Shown piece after piece: positions 44,589 to 54,719 of a DNA stretch of 64,000 bases. How positions within the stretch are numbered: the first letter of the stretch is position 1; each line of letters opens with the position of its first letter. Both the position numbers and the translations under genes were made by a program. The DNA comes from Candidatus Gastranaerophilales bacterium (GTDB lineage: Bacteria; Cyanobacteriota; Vampirovibrionia; Gastranaerophilales; Gastranaerophilaceae), in NCBI GenBank assembly GCA_944324845.1, contig CALUXX010000001.1:124001-188000 (forward strand), written 5' to 3'. The notes below the pieces were generated by a model that was not told the DNA's origin, ran no database searches, and worked only from the letters and a program-made list of their open reading frames with translations.

Positions 44589-45692
44589 ATGGTAAAGGAA
44601 ACATATTTACACGACAAGCACGTAGCACTTGGTGCTAAAATGGTTGATTTTGCAGGATGGCACATGCCTGTACAGTATTCATCTATTATAGAAGAGCATA
44701 AGACTGTTAGAGAAAATGTCGGGTTATTTGATGTTTCCCACATGGGAGAAGTTTTTGTTTCAGGTAAGGATGCAACAGCTTTTTTAAATAAGGTTGTTCC
44801 TCAAGATATCGAAAAGTTGGATTATGAAAAGGCTGTCTATTGTCAACTTCCGAATAAAAACGGTGGTTTAATAGATGATTTAATAATATACAAACTTGGT
44901 ATTGAATATTATTTAGTAATATGTAATGCTTCAAGGATTGACGAAGATTTGAACTGGCTTGTTCGAAACAAGAGAGGAATGAATGTAAAGATTGATAACC
45001 AGTCACATAATTATTCACTTCTTGCGATACAAGGGCCAAGAGCAATAGATTTGGTCAGAAAAATGGGATATAGTATTCCATCACAACAATCATTTACAAT
45101 AAAACCTGCAGTTATTGAAGGAATAAAACTTTTGGCTTCAAGAACAGGTTATACAGGTGAAGACGGTTTTGAACTTCTTGTAGAAAATGAATATTCTGAA
45201 TTTTTATGGGATAAAATTTTAGAAGAAGGAAAAGAGTATGGAATAAAGCCGATTGGACTTGGTGCAAGAGATACTTTGAGGTTAGAAGCCGCACTTCACT
45301 TATACGGAAATGATTTGGATGAAAGTACAACGCCAGTTGAGGCTGGTTTATCTTGGTCTATACCAAAAGATAAAAGAACAGATTATAATGGCAAAGAAAT
45401 CATAATGAGTCAAATTGCAAATGGTGTATCTAAGAAGTTAATTGGTTTAACAATGTTAGATAAAAATATTGCAAGACATGGTTATGAGGTTTATTATAAT
45501 GGCGAAAAGGTCGGACATATTACAAGCGGATGTGTTTCTCCTAGCACGGGTAAGAATATTGCACTTGCATATGTAAAAAATATCAAAGAAATTTGCCCTG
45601 ATGCAGTAATTCAGGTTATGATAAGAGAAAAACTACACGATGCAAAGGTTACAAAACGACCGTTCATCCAAAAAAGAAATAGAGTAAAATAG
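44589..45692 (+). CDS. gcvT: Glycine cleavage system T protein (aminomethyltransferase)
   Basis: Transfers the methylene group from the lipoyl arm of GcvH to tetrahydrofolate and releases ammonia. 367 residues; family segments MVDFAGWHMPVQYSS, VGLFDVSHMGE, the folate-site region RTGYTGEDGFELL and GARDTLRLEAALHLYG are intact. First gene of the gcvT-gcvH-gcvPA set, with gcvH 32 bp downstream. Confidence 0.96.
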   Translation: MVKETYLHDKHVALGAKMVDFAGWHMPVQYSSIIEEHKTVRENVGLFDVSHMGEVFVSGKDATAFLNKVVPQDIEKLDYEKAVYCQLPNKNGGLIDDLIIYKLGIEYYLVICNASRIDEDLNWLVRNKRGMNVKIDNQSHNYSLLAIQGPRAIDLVRKMGYSIPSQQSFTIKPAVIEGIKLLASRTGYTGEDGFELLVENEYSEFLWDKILEEGKEYGIKPIGLGARDTLRLEAALHLYGNDLDESTTPVEAGLSWSIPKDKRTDYNGKEIIMSQIANGVSKKLIGLTMLDKNIARHGYEVYYNGEKVGHITSGCVSPSTGKNIALAYVKNIKEICPDAVIQVMIREKLHDAKVTKRPFIQKRNRVK

Positions 45693-45723
45693 TAAAATAT
45701 AAGATGAAAAGGAGATTGAACAG

Positions 45724-46101
45724 ATGAATTTCTCAGATGATATTTTATGTACTAAATCTCACGAATATATATTGAAAGGTGATTTATGTACAGTTGGTTT
45801 AACTGATTATGCAATAGAACAATTAGGAGATATTGTATTTTTAGAATTACCTGAAGTTGGTGATGAATTTGCTAAGGGTGAAGCTTTTGCAAATATAGAA
45901 TCAGTAAAAGCTGCTTCTGAAATTTATATGCCTGTAAGTGGTAAGGTAGTAGAAGTTAATACTGATTTAATAGAAGCGCCTGAAAAATTGAATGAAGATT
46001 CTTATGAAAACGGCTGGCTTGTAAAAATCGAAACTACAGGTGATGAAGAAGAATTTTCTGATTTGTTATCTTATTCAGAATATAAAGAAGAATTGGAGTA
46101 A
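45724..46101 (+). CDS. gcvH: Glycine cleavage system H protein
   Basis: The lipoyl-carrying shuttle of the glycine cleavage complex. 125 residues; the lipoyl-lysine is Lys62 in NIESVKAASE, flanked by the standard LGDIVFLELPEVGDE and PVSGKVVEVN. AAGGAG is the ribosome site. The stop lies directly before the gcvPA start (ATG at 46103), so translation is likely coupled. Confidence 0.96.
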   Translation: MNFSDDILCTKSHEYILKGDLCTVGLTDYAIEQLGDIVFLELPEVGDEFAKGEAFANIESVKAASEIYMPVSGKVVEVNTDLIEAPEKLNEDSYENGWLVKIETTGDEEEFSDLLSYSEYKEELE

Positions 46102-46102
46102 T

Positions 46103-47347
46103 ATGAATAATTTTTTAGTACATAACGAAGACACTACAAAAGAGATGTGCCAAGTGGCAGGTGTTGAAAAAGTAGAAGATTTATTTAAACAGATTTCTAA
46201 GTCTGTCAGAATGCCAGAATTGAAATTAGGTGAAGGCTTGAGTGAATTAGAAACTCAAAAATCGATTAAGGCATTGGCAAAGAAAAATAAATCAGATTAT
46301 GCAGTTTTTGCAGGTGGCGGAATTTATAACAAATTTGTTCCTGCATGTATTTCTCAAGTTGCAGGAAGATTTGAGTTTACAACTGCATACACCCCTTATC
46401 AACCTGAAATTTCGCAAGGTACATTACAGGTTATGTACGAATTCCAAACAATGATTTGCAGATTAACAGGCATGGATGTTGCAAATGCTACCGTTTATGA
46501 TGCGGGAACTGCTTGTGCTGAAGCTATTTTGATGGCTTGCAGAATTTCAAAAAAAGATAAGGTTTGTGTTCTTAATTCGCTTAACCCTGAATACAAGCAA
46601 ATTATTAAGACTTATACTTATTCTCAATCAATAGAAGTTGATTGGGTTGATGAAATTCCGGCGCAAACTGCGGATTATGCTTGTGTGTTGGTTCAATCAC
46701 CTGATTATTATGGTGAAATTTTGAAATTTAATCCTGTAGATTGTTTGTTAGTTGTTTGTTGTGATATCTCAACATTAGCAGTTTTAAATCCACCTGGTGA
46801 GTATGGTGCTGATATTGTAGTTGGAGATGTTCAAACATTGGGTATTCCGATGAATTTTGGTGGGCCTAGTGCAGGGTTTATGGCTTGTCGCGAAAAATTT
46901 ATGAGGCAACTACCGGGAAGATTAGCGGGTAGAACTGTTGATGCTGATGGTAAGCAGGCTTTCTGTTTGACTATTCAAACTAGAGAACAACATATTAAAA
47001 GAGAAAAAGCAACAAGTAATATTTGTTCTAATCAGGCTTTGATTGGGCTTTGTGCAACTTTGTATTTATCAGTTATGGGTGAAAAAGGCTTTAAACAAGC
47101 TAGTGAACTGTCTGCTGTCGGAGCTCATAAATTGGCTGATAAATTAAGTGCAAAAGGAATTAAAATATTAAATAAAAATTTCTTCAATGAATTTACGATA
47201 GAAGTTGCTAATAGTGATGAATTCCTTTCAAAATTAAAAGAAAATAAAATTGTTGGCGGCATAAAACTTGATGAACATAGAGTTCTTGTTGCTGTAACCG
47301 AGATGAATTCTGATGAAGAAATAGAAAATTATGTAAGTTGCATATAA
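46103..47347 (+). CDS. gcvPA: Glycine dehydrogenase (decarboxylating) subunit 1
   Basis: The first half of the split P protein, 414 residues from ATG 46103 (TTGGAG upstream); the frame is open further back inside gcvH but lacks a ribosome site. Segments such as GGGIYNKFVPACISQV, TAYTPYQPEISQGTLQ, and DVQTLGIPMNFGGPSAGFMA are typical. The pyridoxal-phosphate lysine is in the second subunit, GcvPB, which is not found downstream here, so it must be elsewhere for a working complex. Confidence 0.95.
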   Translation: MNNFLVHNEDTTKEMCQVAGVEKVEDLFKQISKSVRMPELKLGEGLSELETQKSIKALAKKNKSDYAVFAGGGIYNKFVPACISQVAGRFEFTTAYTPYQPEISQGTLQVMYEFQTMICRLTGMDVANATVYDAGTACAEAILMACRISKKDKVCVLNSLNPEYKQIIKTYTYSQSIEVDWVDEIPAQTADYACVLVQSPDYYGEILKFNPVDCLLVVCCDISTLAVLNPPGEYGADIVVGDVQTLGIPMNFGGPSAGFMACREKFMRQLPGRLAGRTVDADGKQAFCLTIQTREQHIKREKATSNICSNQALIGLCATLYLSVMGEKGFKQASELSAVGAHKLADKLSAKGIKILNKNFFNEFTIEVANSDEFLSKLKENKIVGGIKLDEHRVLVAVTEMNSDEEIENYVSCI

Positions 47348-47379
47348 CAAATTATGCGTAATTAAAATTTGGGAAAAAG

Positions 47380-48285
47380 ATGGAAGATATAGATAATTTA
47401 CTTGAACAATTTAAACAAAAAGCAGAAGCTGCTTTAGAAAAAAAGGTAGAAGATTATCCAAGTTTTAAAGATTTGGAAAAAGAATATTTTGATTTGATTA
47501 ATGAAGGTAATTTAATAAGTAAAAAAATATTGGAAAATCCTGAAAATTGTGATAATTCTACATATTTAATTTTAACAAAGCGTGTTGCTTATAATTTTGT
47601 TGATAAAATCCGCGGTAGATATAGTGCATTGCAACTTGTTCCTGATATAACAAAGAAATTATTTTCAATTTATAGAGAACGGATGAAAAAATTAAAAGAG
47701 GAAGAAAATTATCCTGAATTGATCAGATTGAACGAGCAAATGTATCAATTTTCGAAAAAGTATGTCTATCGAAAAAATATTGCTGATATTCTGTATCAAA
47801 AATATCAAAACTTTAAACAGGCAATGGAAATTTATCAAGAAATTGAGCCTGAAAAACCTAAAGACCCCGAATATTGGTCTAATTATGCAGAATTGTGCCA
47901 AGAGTATGATGAGTTTGAAAAACGTGATTATTGTCTTAAACAAAAAGAAATTTGCGAATTAAAAAAGTCTGTTCAAAAATTAATTGATGACAAAGATTAT
48001 GATGAAGCTATTAAATTAGATGAGAGATTGTTTGATTTAACTGAGGATTACCAATATAAATTGAATATTGCAAATATTATTGCTGTTTGTAAATTGCAGC
48101 CGGATAAGGCAATAAAAATGTATAAAGAATATCAACCTAAAAAAGGTGATGATAAAAATTATTGGTATCAATTATCAGATATTTATCTTCAAAAAAAGAA
48201 TTATTACAAACAGGTTTTGTGTTTGCAAAAAGCAATTAATATAGAGTTAAGTGAGCCTGAAGAAAAATCAGAGGCAGGTGTATAA
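47380..48285 (+). CDS. TPR-like helical protein
   Basis: 301 residues, all helical and highly charged, without signal peptide. Repeated pairs such as YPELIRLNEQMYQFSKKYVY and DEAIKLDERLFDLTEDYQYK, separated by blocks like ALEIYQEIEPEKPKDPEYW-type segments, indicate divergent tetratricopeptide repeats. Its stop overlaps the glycosyltransferase start by one base (TAATG), so the two are translationally coupled; a scaffold for glycan synthesis is a reasonable inference. Confidence 0.7.
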   Translation: MEDIDNLLEQFKQKAEAALEKKVEDYPSFKDLEKEYFDLINEGNLISKKILENPENCDNSTYLILTKRVAYNFVDKIRGRYSALQLVPDITKKLFSIYRERMKKLKEEENYPELIRLNEQMYQFSKKYVYRKNIADILYQKYQNFKQAMEIYQEIEPEKPKDPEYWSNYAELCQEYDEFEKRDYCLKQKEICELKKSVQKLIDDKDYDEAIKLDERLFDLTEDYQYKLNIANIIAVCKLQPDKAIKMYKEYQPKKGDDKNYWYQLSDIYLQKKNYYKQVLCLQKAINIELSEPEEKSEAGV

Positions 48286-49190
48286 TGGCAGTTTTTTCAA
48301 TAATTATTCCGGTTTATAATGTAGAAAAAGAAATTAGAGATTGTTTAGATAGTATTAAAAACCAAACATTTCAAGATTTCGAGGTGCTTTGTGTAGATGA
48401 TAGAGGTAGTGATTCATCTATTGATATTGTTAAAGAATATGTAAATGCAGATTCAAGGTTCAAAATATTAACTCATGAAAAAAATAGTGGAGTATCTGCA
48501 GCCAGAAATACAGGTTTGGATGCAGCGACCGGCGATAATATTATGTTTGTCGATTCTGATGATTGGCTTGATTTGAATGCATTGGAAGTTTTAAATAATA
48601 AGTTGAATAAAACTAAATGCGAAATTGTTATGTTTAATAATTATAATGTTAAACCTGACGGTTCTAAAAAACTTCAAGATGAAGATAAAGAAGGCGATAG
48701 AACAATAAAAATTAATGACGATGAATTGACTTTATTTGTCGGAGTTTGTTGGAATAGAGTTTATAGAAAATCTTTGTTAGATAGATTGAAAGTTCGATTT
48801 CCTGTTGGACTTATTGTTGAAGATTCTGACTTTACATTCAAGGTTTGTTCTCAAGTTGATAGCGTTTTGATAATAGATGAACCATTATATTTTTATAGAA
48901 TTCAAAGGGAAGGTTCTTATACTACTGCAGATAACGTTCAAGAACGTATTGTTGATGAGTTGGAAGTTTTGAAAAATACTTATAGATATGCTCGAGATAA
49001 TGGGTATGACAAAAAATATAGAAAATATTTTTTACACTTAATAGGGACTACTGCAAGAAAGATTGTTTCTATTACCCATAGAAGAAGATATATTATTCAG
49101 CAAATCCATGATTTATTGATTGAAATGAAGTTTCCTGAAGATTTTAAAGAGTTCGAATCTAAATTGTTAACTTTCTGGATGGGTAAGTAA
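48285..49190 (+). CDS. Family 2 glycosyltransferase
   Basis: A cytoplasmic GT-A enzyme of 301 residues transferring a sugar from a nucleotide donor, probably for surface polysaccharide. FSIIIPVYNVEKEIRDCLDSI at the N-terminus, VLCVDDRGSDSS, SGVSAARNTGLDAATG and the DxD-type FVDSDDWLD metal site are visible. Acceptor-side residues are in the C-terminal half. No other polysaccharide gene is adjacent apart from the coupled TPR gene. Confidence 0.9.
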   Translation: MAVFSIIIPVYNVEKEIRDCLDSIKNQTFQDFEVLCVDDRGSDSSIDIVKEYVNADSRFKILTHEKNSGVSAARNTGLDAATGDNIMFVDSDDWLDLNALEVLNNKLNKTKCEIVMFNNYNVKPDGSKKLQDEDKEGDRTIKINDDELTLFVGVCWNRVYRKSLLDRLKVRFPVGLIVEDSDFTFKVCSQVDSVLIIDEPLYFYRIQREGSYTTADNVQERIVDELEVLKNTYRYARDNGYDKKYRKYFLHLIGTTARKIVSITHRRRYIIQQIHDLLIEMKFPEDFKEFESKLLTFWMGK

Positions 49191-49212
49191 AGTAATATTT
49201 GTTCAAATTTTA

Positions 49213-49240
49213 TTGTAAAAGACTTTGCTTCGTGTAAAAT
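49213..49240 (+). promoter_or_regulatory. Promoter of dnaE, leaderless type
   Basis: TTGTAA (49213-49218), 16-nt spacer, TAAAAT (49235-49240), then 6 nt to the ATG at 49247. No Shine-Dalgarno is present. Confidence 0.55.
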
Positions 49241-49246
49241 GTTTCT

Positions 49247-52200
49247 ATGGATAGTGTAGTGAAATATGTACCTTTACATTTGCACACTGAGTATTCACTT
49301 CTTGATGGGGCAATAAAGATAAAGGATTTAATAGAATTTTGCAAAGAAAACAACATGCCTGCAGTTGCAGTAACCGATCACGGGGTAATGTATGGTGATA
49401 TGGAATTGCAGGAATTGGCTGAAAATACTGAAGTAAAGCCGATCATGGGTTGCGAATTTTATGTTCATAATGGCGATATCACAGAGCGTGATAAGAATAA
49501 TAACCCTTGTTATCACTTGGTTTTACTTGTAAAAAACAAAACAGGTTATGCAAATCTTATTAAACTTGTTTCTATTGCTTGGTGTAAGGGTAGATATGTT
49601 CACCCTCGTATAAATTGGGAGTTACTTCAACAACATCATGAAGGACTTGTTTGTTGTTCTGCTTGTTTAGGTGGAGAAGTTTTGCAAACGCTTATGAAAT
49701 CCGGTTATGAGGAGGCTAAAGCTGTTGCAAAAAGATATAAAGAATTATTTGGTGAAGATTATTATATAGAATTACAAGATCATGGTTTGGATGATCAAAA
49801 AAGAACTAATCCTGATTTGATAAAAATAGCTAACGAGCTTGGGATTGAAATGGTTATTACCAATGACTCTCATTATTTAAGGATGGAAGATGCAGATATG
49901 CATGACACTTTGTTGTGTATGAATACAAATAGTGATAAGGATGATCCAAACAGGTTTCATTTTGCAAATAACGAATTTTATGTAAAAACGGTATCACAAT
50001 TAAGAGATGCGTTTAAGTGGATGGATAGTGAAACATTTGAACGCTGCATTTCTAATACGGTAAAAATTGCCGAAAAGTGTGAAAAATTATGTATGGGAAA
50101 AAGTCCTTTACCTAATTATCCTGTTCCTGAGGGTTATACTAATGAAACATATCTTGCATATTTAGTCCATTGCGGTATGAAAAAAAGATATGGCGAATTG
50201 ACAAAAGATTTAAAAGAACGTATGGAGTATGAACTTAGTGTAATCAATCAAATGGGATTTGCTGCATATTTTCTTTTGACGTGGGACTTTATTCATTATG
50301 CCAAAACGAATGGAATACCTGTAGGACCTGGTAGGGGTTCTGCTGCTGGGTCTGTTGTTGCGTATGCTCTTGAGATTACTGATTTGGATCCTATAAAGCA
50401 TAAACTCTTGTTTGAAAGATTTTTGAATCCTGAGCGTTTTACAATGCCCGATATTGATATCGACTTTTGTATTGAACGTAGGGGCGAAGTTATTGATTAT
50501 GTTTCTAAAAAGTATGGGGAAGATAAGGTTTGTCAGATTATTACTTTTGGAACATATGCGGCTAAAGCTGCATTTAAAGGTGTTGCAAGAATTATGCGAG
50601 TTCCGTTTTCTGAAAGTAACAGACTTGCAGCATTGATTGATCCTGCAATAGAATTTGCTCTTTCTCAAAATGATAAAGCCAAAACTCTTAAAATGGCTAT
50701 GCAATATGAAGGTTCTGAATTAAGAGCGTTATACGATAAAGATGAGCAAATAGTTATTGATCCTATTGAAGGTAAAACTATCGGTATAAAGCGTTTAATT
50801 GATTTGGCTATAGGAATTGAGGGGATTAAAAATAACACAGGTACTCACGCAGCTGGTGTAATCATTGCTCCAAAACCGTTAGATGAAATTATTCCTGTTC
50901 AACCTTCAAAAGATGGTATCATTCAAACAGGTTATCCGCCTCATGCTGTTACTGAAGTTTTAAGTCTTTTGAAAATGGACTTTTTAGGACTTCGAAACCT
51001 TACTACTATTTATAAGACGGTTGCATCAATTAAGAAACGTCAAGGTATTGATCTTAAAATAAATGATATACCTTTAGATGATAAACCTGTATATGAGATG
51101 TTAATGTCTGGTGATACTGATGGGGTATTCCAGTTGGAATCTCAGGGTATGAAGAATCTTGTAAAACGCTTAAGACCTGACGTGTTTGAAGATTTGGGCG
51201 CTCTTGTTGCTTTATTTAGACCAGGTCCTTTGGATTCTGGAATGGTGGATGTCTTTGTTAAAAGAAAACATGGTGAAGAAGAGATTTCTTATGCTCACCC
51301 TTTGTTAGAACCTGTGTTGAAAGATACATACGGTACGATTGTTTATCAAGAGCAGATTATGCAGGTGTTCCAAATTCTTGCGGATTATACGTTGGGTCAA
51401 GCGGATATGGTTCGCCGTATGATGGGTAAGAAAAAAGTCGATGAAATGGAAAAACAAAAAGGTAAATTCATCGAGCGTTCTGCAAAGCATGGTATGTCAT
51501 CAGAAGATGCTACAACATTATTTAATCAGATTTTAAGTTTTGCGTCATACTGTTTCAACAGATCGCATTCAGCAGCTTATGCTTTTGTTGCTTATCAAAC
51601 TGCATATTTAAAATGTCATTATCCTGTTGAATATTTATCTGAATTGTTATCAAGTGTTGCGGGTGAACAAGAAAAAACGCAATTATATATAGAAGAATGT
51701 TTGAAAAAAGGTATAAAAGTTTTGCCGCCTGATATAAACCATTCTCTTGCATCTTTCACTCCTGACGGTGATAATATCAGGTTTGGGCTTGCTTCTATTA
51801 AGCAAGTTGGGGAAGCTGTTTGCGAAGAAATTATTAAAGAACGTGAAGCAAATGGTGAATTTAAGTCGATTTATGATTATATAAAAAGAGTTGATATTAA
51901 ATGTTCAAACAAAAGAGCGTTAGAAGGTTTGATTAAGGCAGGAGCTTTTTCTTCTATTGAAAAAAGTCGTAAGCAATTATTGGAAAATATTGAATATATA
52001 ACAGCAACTGCTGCTAAAGAAGCTAAGCAAAAAGAGTCAGGACAAGGAAGTCTTTTTGATATGCTTGGTGATGCAAATTCTATTGATAATGCAAAATTTA
52101 GTCTTGCAGGTTCTGATGAAGAGTTTGATCCTCGTCAAATTCAAATTTTTGAAAAAGAATTTTTAGGTTTTTACGTAACAAGTCATCCGCTTTCTACTAT

Positions 52201-52807
52201 TCGTGAAAAATTACCGTTTTTGATGACACATAAAATTACTGATTTAGCTGAATTGCCTAATGATAAAATAGTTACTATTTGTGGTTTAGTTACTGGAATT
52301 AAGCAAATTCCGACAAAAAATGATCCGTCTAAATTTATCAGATTTGTTACTATTGAAGATCTATCAGGTAGAATTGATGCTATTGCATTTAATTCTAAAA
52401 TTGCAGAGTATAATGATTTTCTTCAACCTGAACAGCGTATTATTGTTTCTGGAAAAGTTAGCCGTAGAAATGAAAATGATCCTCCGGCAATCCTGATTGA
52501 TACTGTTAAAACTGTCGATAATTCTAATATTTTTACTATAAATGTTAAACAAGATCTTTCGTTTGAAGAATTTTTCCAAATAAAACAATTATTATGCAAA
52601 AATTCTGGCTCTGACCCTGTAATGTTTAAACTTCCTGATTTAACAGGTCCTGTTAGAATTCTTACATCATCTATCTTTTGGGTGAATTCTTCTAATGATT
52701 TGGTTAATCTGTTAAAGAAAAATTTTGGTAATAAAATTGAGCTTTCTATTCGTTCTATGGATAGAGATTTTGCTGAGGATGATGAAAAAGAATTGGTTTG
52801 TAGTTAG
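49247..52807 (+). CDS. dnaE: DNA polymerase III alpha subunit
   Basis: The replicative polymerase, 1186 residues in one piece, so not the split form of many cyanobacteria. The N-terminal PHP domain starts LHLHTEYSLLDGAIKI; the palm has GPGRGSAAGSVVAY and PDIDIDF with its catalytic Asp pair, and a third acidic site in later palm sequence (FGTYAAKAAFKGVARIMRVP). Further parts are the beta-binding region, tandem HhH motifs and a C-terminal OB fold (VTICGLVTGIKQIPT). The gene ends at a terminator. Confidence 0.97.
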   Translation: MDSVVKYVPLHLHTEYSLLDGAIKIKDLIEFCKENNMPAVAVTDHGVMYGDMELQELAENTEVKPIMGCEFYVHNGDITERDKNNNPCYHLVLLVKNKTGYANLIKLVSIAWCKGRYVHPRINWELLQQHHEGLVCCSACLGGEVLQTLMKSGYEEAKAVAKRYKELFGEDYYIELQDHGLDDQKRTNPDLIKIANELGIEMVITNDSHYLRMEDADMHDTLLCMNTNSDKDDPNRFHFANNEFYVKTVSQLRDAFKWMDSETFERCISNTVKIAEKCEKLCMGKSPLPNYPVPEGYTNETYLAYLVHCGMKKRYGELTKDLKERMEYELSVINQMGFAAYFLLTWDFIHYAKTNGIPVGPGRGSAAGSVVAYALEITDLDPIKHKLLFERFLNPERFTMPDIDIDFCIERRGEVIDYVSKKYGEDKVCQIITFGTYAAKAAFKGVARIMRVPFSESNRLAALIDPAIEFALSQNDKAKTLKMAMQYEGSELRALYDKDEQIVIDPIEGKTIGIKRLIDLAIGIEGIKNNTGTHAAGVIIAPKPLDEIIPVQPSKDGIIQTGYPPHAVTEVLSLLKMDFLGLRNLTTIYKTVASIKKRQGIDLKINDIPLDDKPVYEMLMSGDTDGVFQLESQGMKNLVKRLRPDVFEDLGALVALFRPGPLDSGMVDVFVKRKHGEEEISYAHPLLEPVLKDTYGTIVYQEQIMQVFQILADYTLGQADMVRRMMGKKKVDEMEKQKGKFIERSAKHGMSSEDATTLFNQILSFASYCFNRSHSAAYAFVAYQTAYLKCHYPVEYLSELLSSVAGEQEKTQLYIEECLKKGIKVLPPDINHSLASFTPDGDNIRFGLASIKQVGEAVCEEIIKEREANGEFKSIYDYIKRVDIKCSNKRALEGLIKAGAFSSIEKSRKQLLENIEYITATAAKEAKQKESGQGSLFDMLGDANSIDNAKFSLAGSDEEFDPRQIQIFEKEFLGFYVTSHPLSTIREKLPFLMTHKITDLAELPNDKIVTICGLVTGIKQIPTKNDPSKFIRFVTIEDLSGRIDAIAFNSKIAEYNDFLQPEQRIIVSGKVSRRNENDPPAILIDTVKTVDNSNIFTINVKQDLSFEEFFQIKQLLCKNSGSDPVMFKLPDLTGPVRILTSSIFWVNSSNDLVNLLKKNFGNKIELSIRSMDRDFAEDDEKELVCS

Positions 52808-52826
52808 TTGAATAGTTTTTATATAA

Positions 52827-52872
52827 AAAAATATTCTTGCATTGATTTGGTTCTTTGCAAGAATATTTTTGT
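52827..52872 (+). terminator. Intrinsic terminator after dnaE
   Basis: AAAAATATTCTTGCA (52827-52841) and TGCAAGAATATTTTT (52856-52870) form a 15-bp stem with a 14-nt loop. Confidence 0.82.
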
Positions 52873-52894
52873 GCAATTTCAAATATTTATTTTT

Positions 52895-54628
52895 TTAGTT
52901 ATGTTTTCCTAAAAGTTTATCTGCAAGTTCAGTTTCTAATGTTCCGTTAAGAGCTTTTGAAACTTTTTGTAATTTTTTGGCAATAAGTTCCATGTTATCA
53001 GTCCATACAAAGTTATCAAGAACATATTTTTCAGCTTTATTAAAATCTCCGTCAATTTGTATTCTGACAATTTCTGATAACATTTCTTTTGCTATAGGAA
53101 CTACTTTATCTATATTTACTTTAATTTTACCATCTTTGGTGATTTCATAACCGCCTCGTTCAGCAAAATATTTGTTTTGCATTACTGTACGAACTCTGTG
53201 AGCTTGTGATAAGACAGGTTTTGATTTTAGGAAGTTATCAGCCATTGTTGTTACTATTATTTGAAGTCTTTGTTCAGGAGTGTACATTCCAAGTTCTGTC
53301 AGCAAATCGACAAATGCTAATGAGCCCATATCAGCTTTGTTTTCTTCTATAATGTTTCTGTATTTGCCTAGTTTTTCGCTGCCTTCTTTTGGTCCAAGTG
53401 AATGTGCGTTTTCATGTCCTATTGTAAACCAGTGATCTGCTTCATCAAGATAATATTTGTGTTGTTCTTTATCTAAAATAGCGTCTAATCTTTCTTGAAG
53501 TTTTTTCTTATCGCTGATAAATCTTATCTGTCTATGATATACATTTCTTCTTCCTCCGCCTATTGTTAGTGATAGTTTGTCTGAGTTTGGAAGATTTTCA
53601 GCCAATGTAATTCCACCTCTGTATTCTCCAACATCTCCTGATGCCATTACCATATCAACATCTACCATTGTTTGTTGTGCATCTGAATCTGCTGAAATTG
53701 TTTGGGTGTATTCATCTTTGTATGGCATATTATCTGCTAAAGTTGGAAGATATTTCTTTATTGCCATTAAGGCTTCTGTTCCTTCTTTATTTATAATTCC
53801 TACACGTCCGCCTAAAAAATCTTTTGGAATTGGAGTTATGCCGTGTTTTTTTAATTCTGCGGATAATTCTTCGTTTTCAACTATGGTTCCTGTCATTTCG
53901 TCTTCATAGTTTTCTCTGGTAATTGTAAATTCTAATGGTGTATCTTGTAATGTTGCCCATTTTTTATCTGCGTAAGCATCTAACATTGGATCTGCTGTTC
54001 TTAGCGCTTTTGCTTGTAATTTTAAATATTCATTGAAATCTGCATTAGTTGATGTTTTTGCAGCTTGTTCAAGTTCATCTGCCATTTTTGCAAAATCTTC
54101 ACTAAAGTAATCTACATAGTCAATTCCTGCTAAATCTTCGGCTGCTCTTACGACCATTGAACGTTGAGTTAAGATTTCTCTTACTTCATCAATCTTGCCA
54201 TCTTTTAGCATCCTTAATAATACTGAATGAAATTCTTCTTTTGATAAATCTTCAGGATAAACTCCTTTTCCAGGTTTTGCATCTATTCCTTTTATTAAAG
54301 ATATAGGATTAGACATTGTATCTACAGCATTTATTCCCTTTTGAGCATCAAAAAGAATTTTTGTTAATTTTGCTTGTTTGTTGCCTTTTTTGATTTCTTC
54401 TTCAAGAAAGGTTTTAACCGGTAAATTATGTTTGCAATCTATTTGCATATTGATTTTTTCAAGAATATCTGCGGCTTTGCATAAGTGGCGTAATGCGATT
54501 TTATCTCCTTCTGCCAATGATAAATATTCAGGAGCATCTGCTTTTAGAAATTTTTTGGTAATTAAATAATCTTTATGTGTTCTCTTTTCTAATTCTTGTA
54601 ATGATAAGTTTAATTCGTAATTTGGCAT
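52895..54628 (-). CDS. M49-like zinc peptidase (DPP III-related)
   Basis: 577 residues, no signal peptide, so probably cytosolic. The zinc motif HENAH (405-409) is followed by SLGP and, about 20 residues later, EENKAD (428-433), matching the HExxH...EExxAD order of bacterial relatives of dipeptidyl peptidase III. Eukaryotic DPP III has a longer HExxGH motif. The rest (GGRVGIINKEGTEALMAIK, GGGRRNVYHRQIRF) also resembles this family. Likely releases dipeptides or acts as an isomerase-like hydrolase; substrate unknown. AAGGAGAG is the ribosome site. Confidence 0.72.
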   Translation of the reverse strand: MPNYELNLSLQELEKRTHKDYLITKKFLKADAPEYLSLAEGDKIALRHLCKAADILEKINMQIDCKHNLPVKTFLEEEIKKGNKQAKLTKILFDAQKGINAVDTMSNPISLIKGIDAKPGKGVYPEDLSKEEFHSVLLRMLKDGKIDEVREILTQRSMVVRAAEDLAGIDYVDYFSEDFAKMADELEQAAKTSTNADFNEYLKLQAKALRTADPMLDAYADKKWATLQDTPLEFTITRENYEDEMTGTIVENEELSAELKKHGITPIPKDFLGGRVGIINKEGTEALMAIKKYLPTLADNMPYKDEYTQTISADSDAQQTMVDVDMVMASGDVGEYRGGITLAENLPNSDKLSLTIGGGRRNVYHRQIRFISDKKKLQERLDAILDKEQHKYYLDEADHWFTIGHENAHSLGPKEGSEKLGKYRNIIEENKADMGSLAFVDLLTELGMYTPEQRLQIIVTTMADNFLKSKPVLSQAHRVRTVMQNKYFAERGGYEITKDGKIKVNIDKVVPIAKEMLSEIVRIQIDGDFNKAEKYVLDNFVWTDNMELIAKKLQKVSKALNGTLETELADKLLGKHN

Positions 54629-54719
54629 ATAAAACTCTCCTTATAATATTTGCAAAATTTATATAAGGATTATATCATTCTTGATTTTAATAAACAAGCA
54701 CCGCAAAATTTTTAAATTC

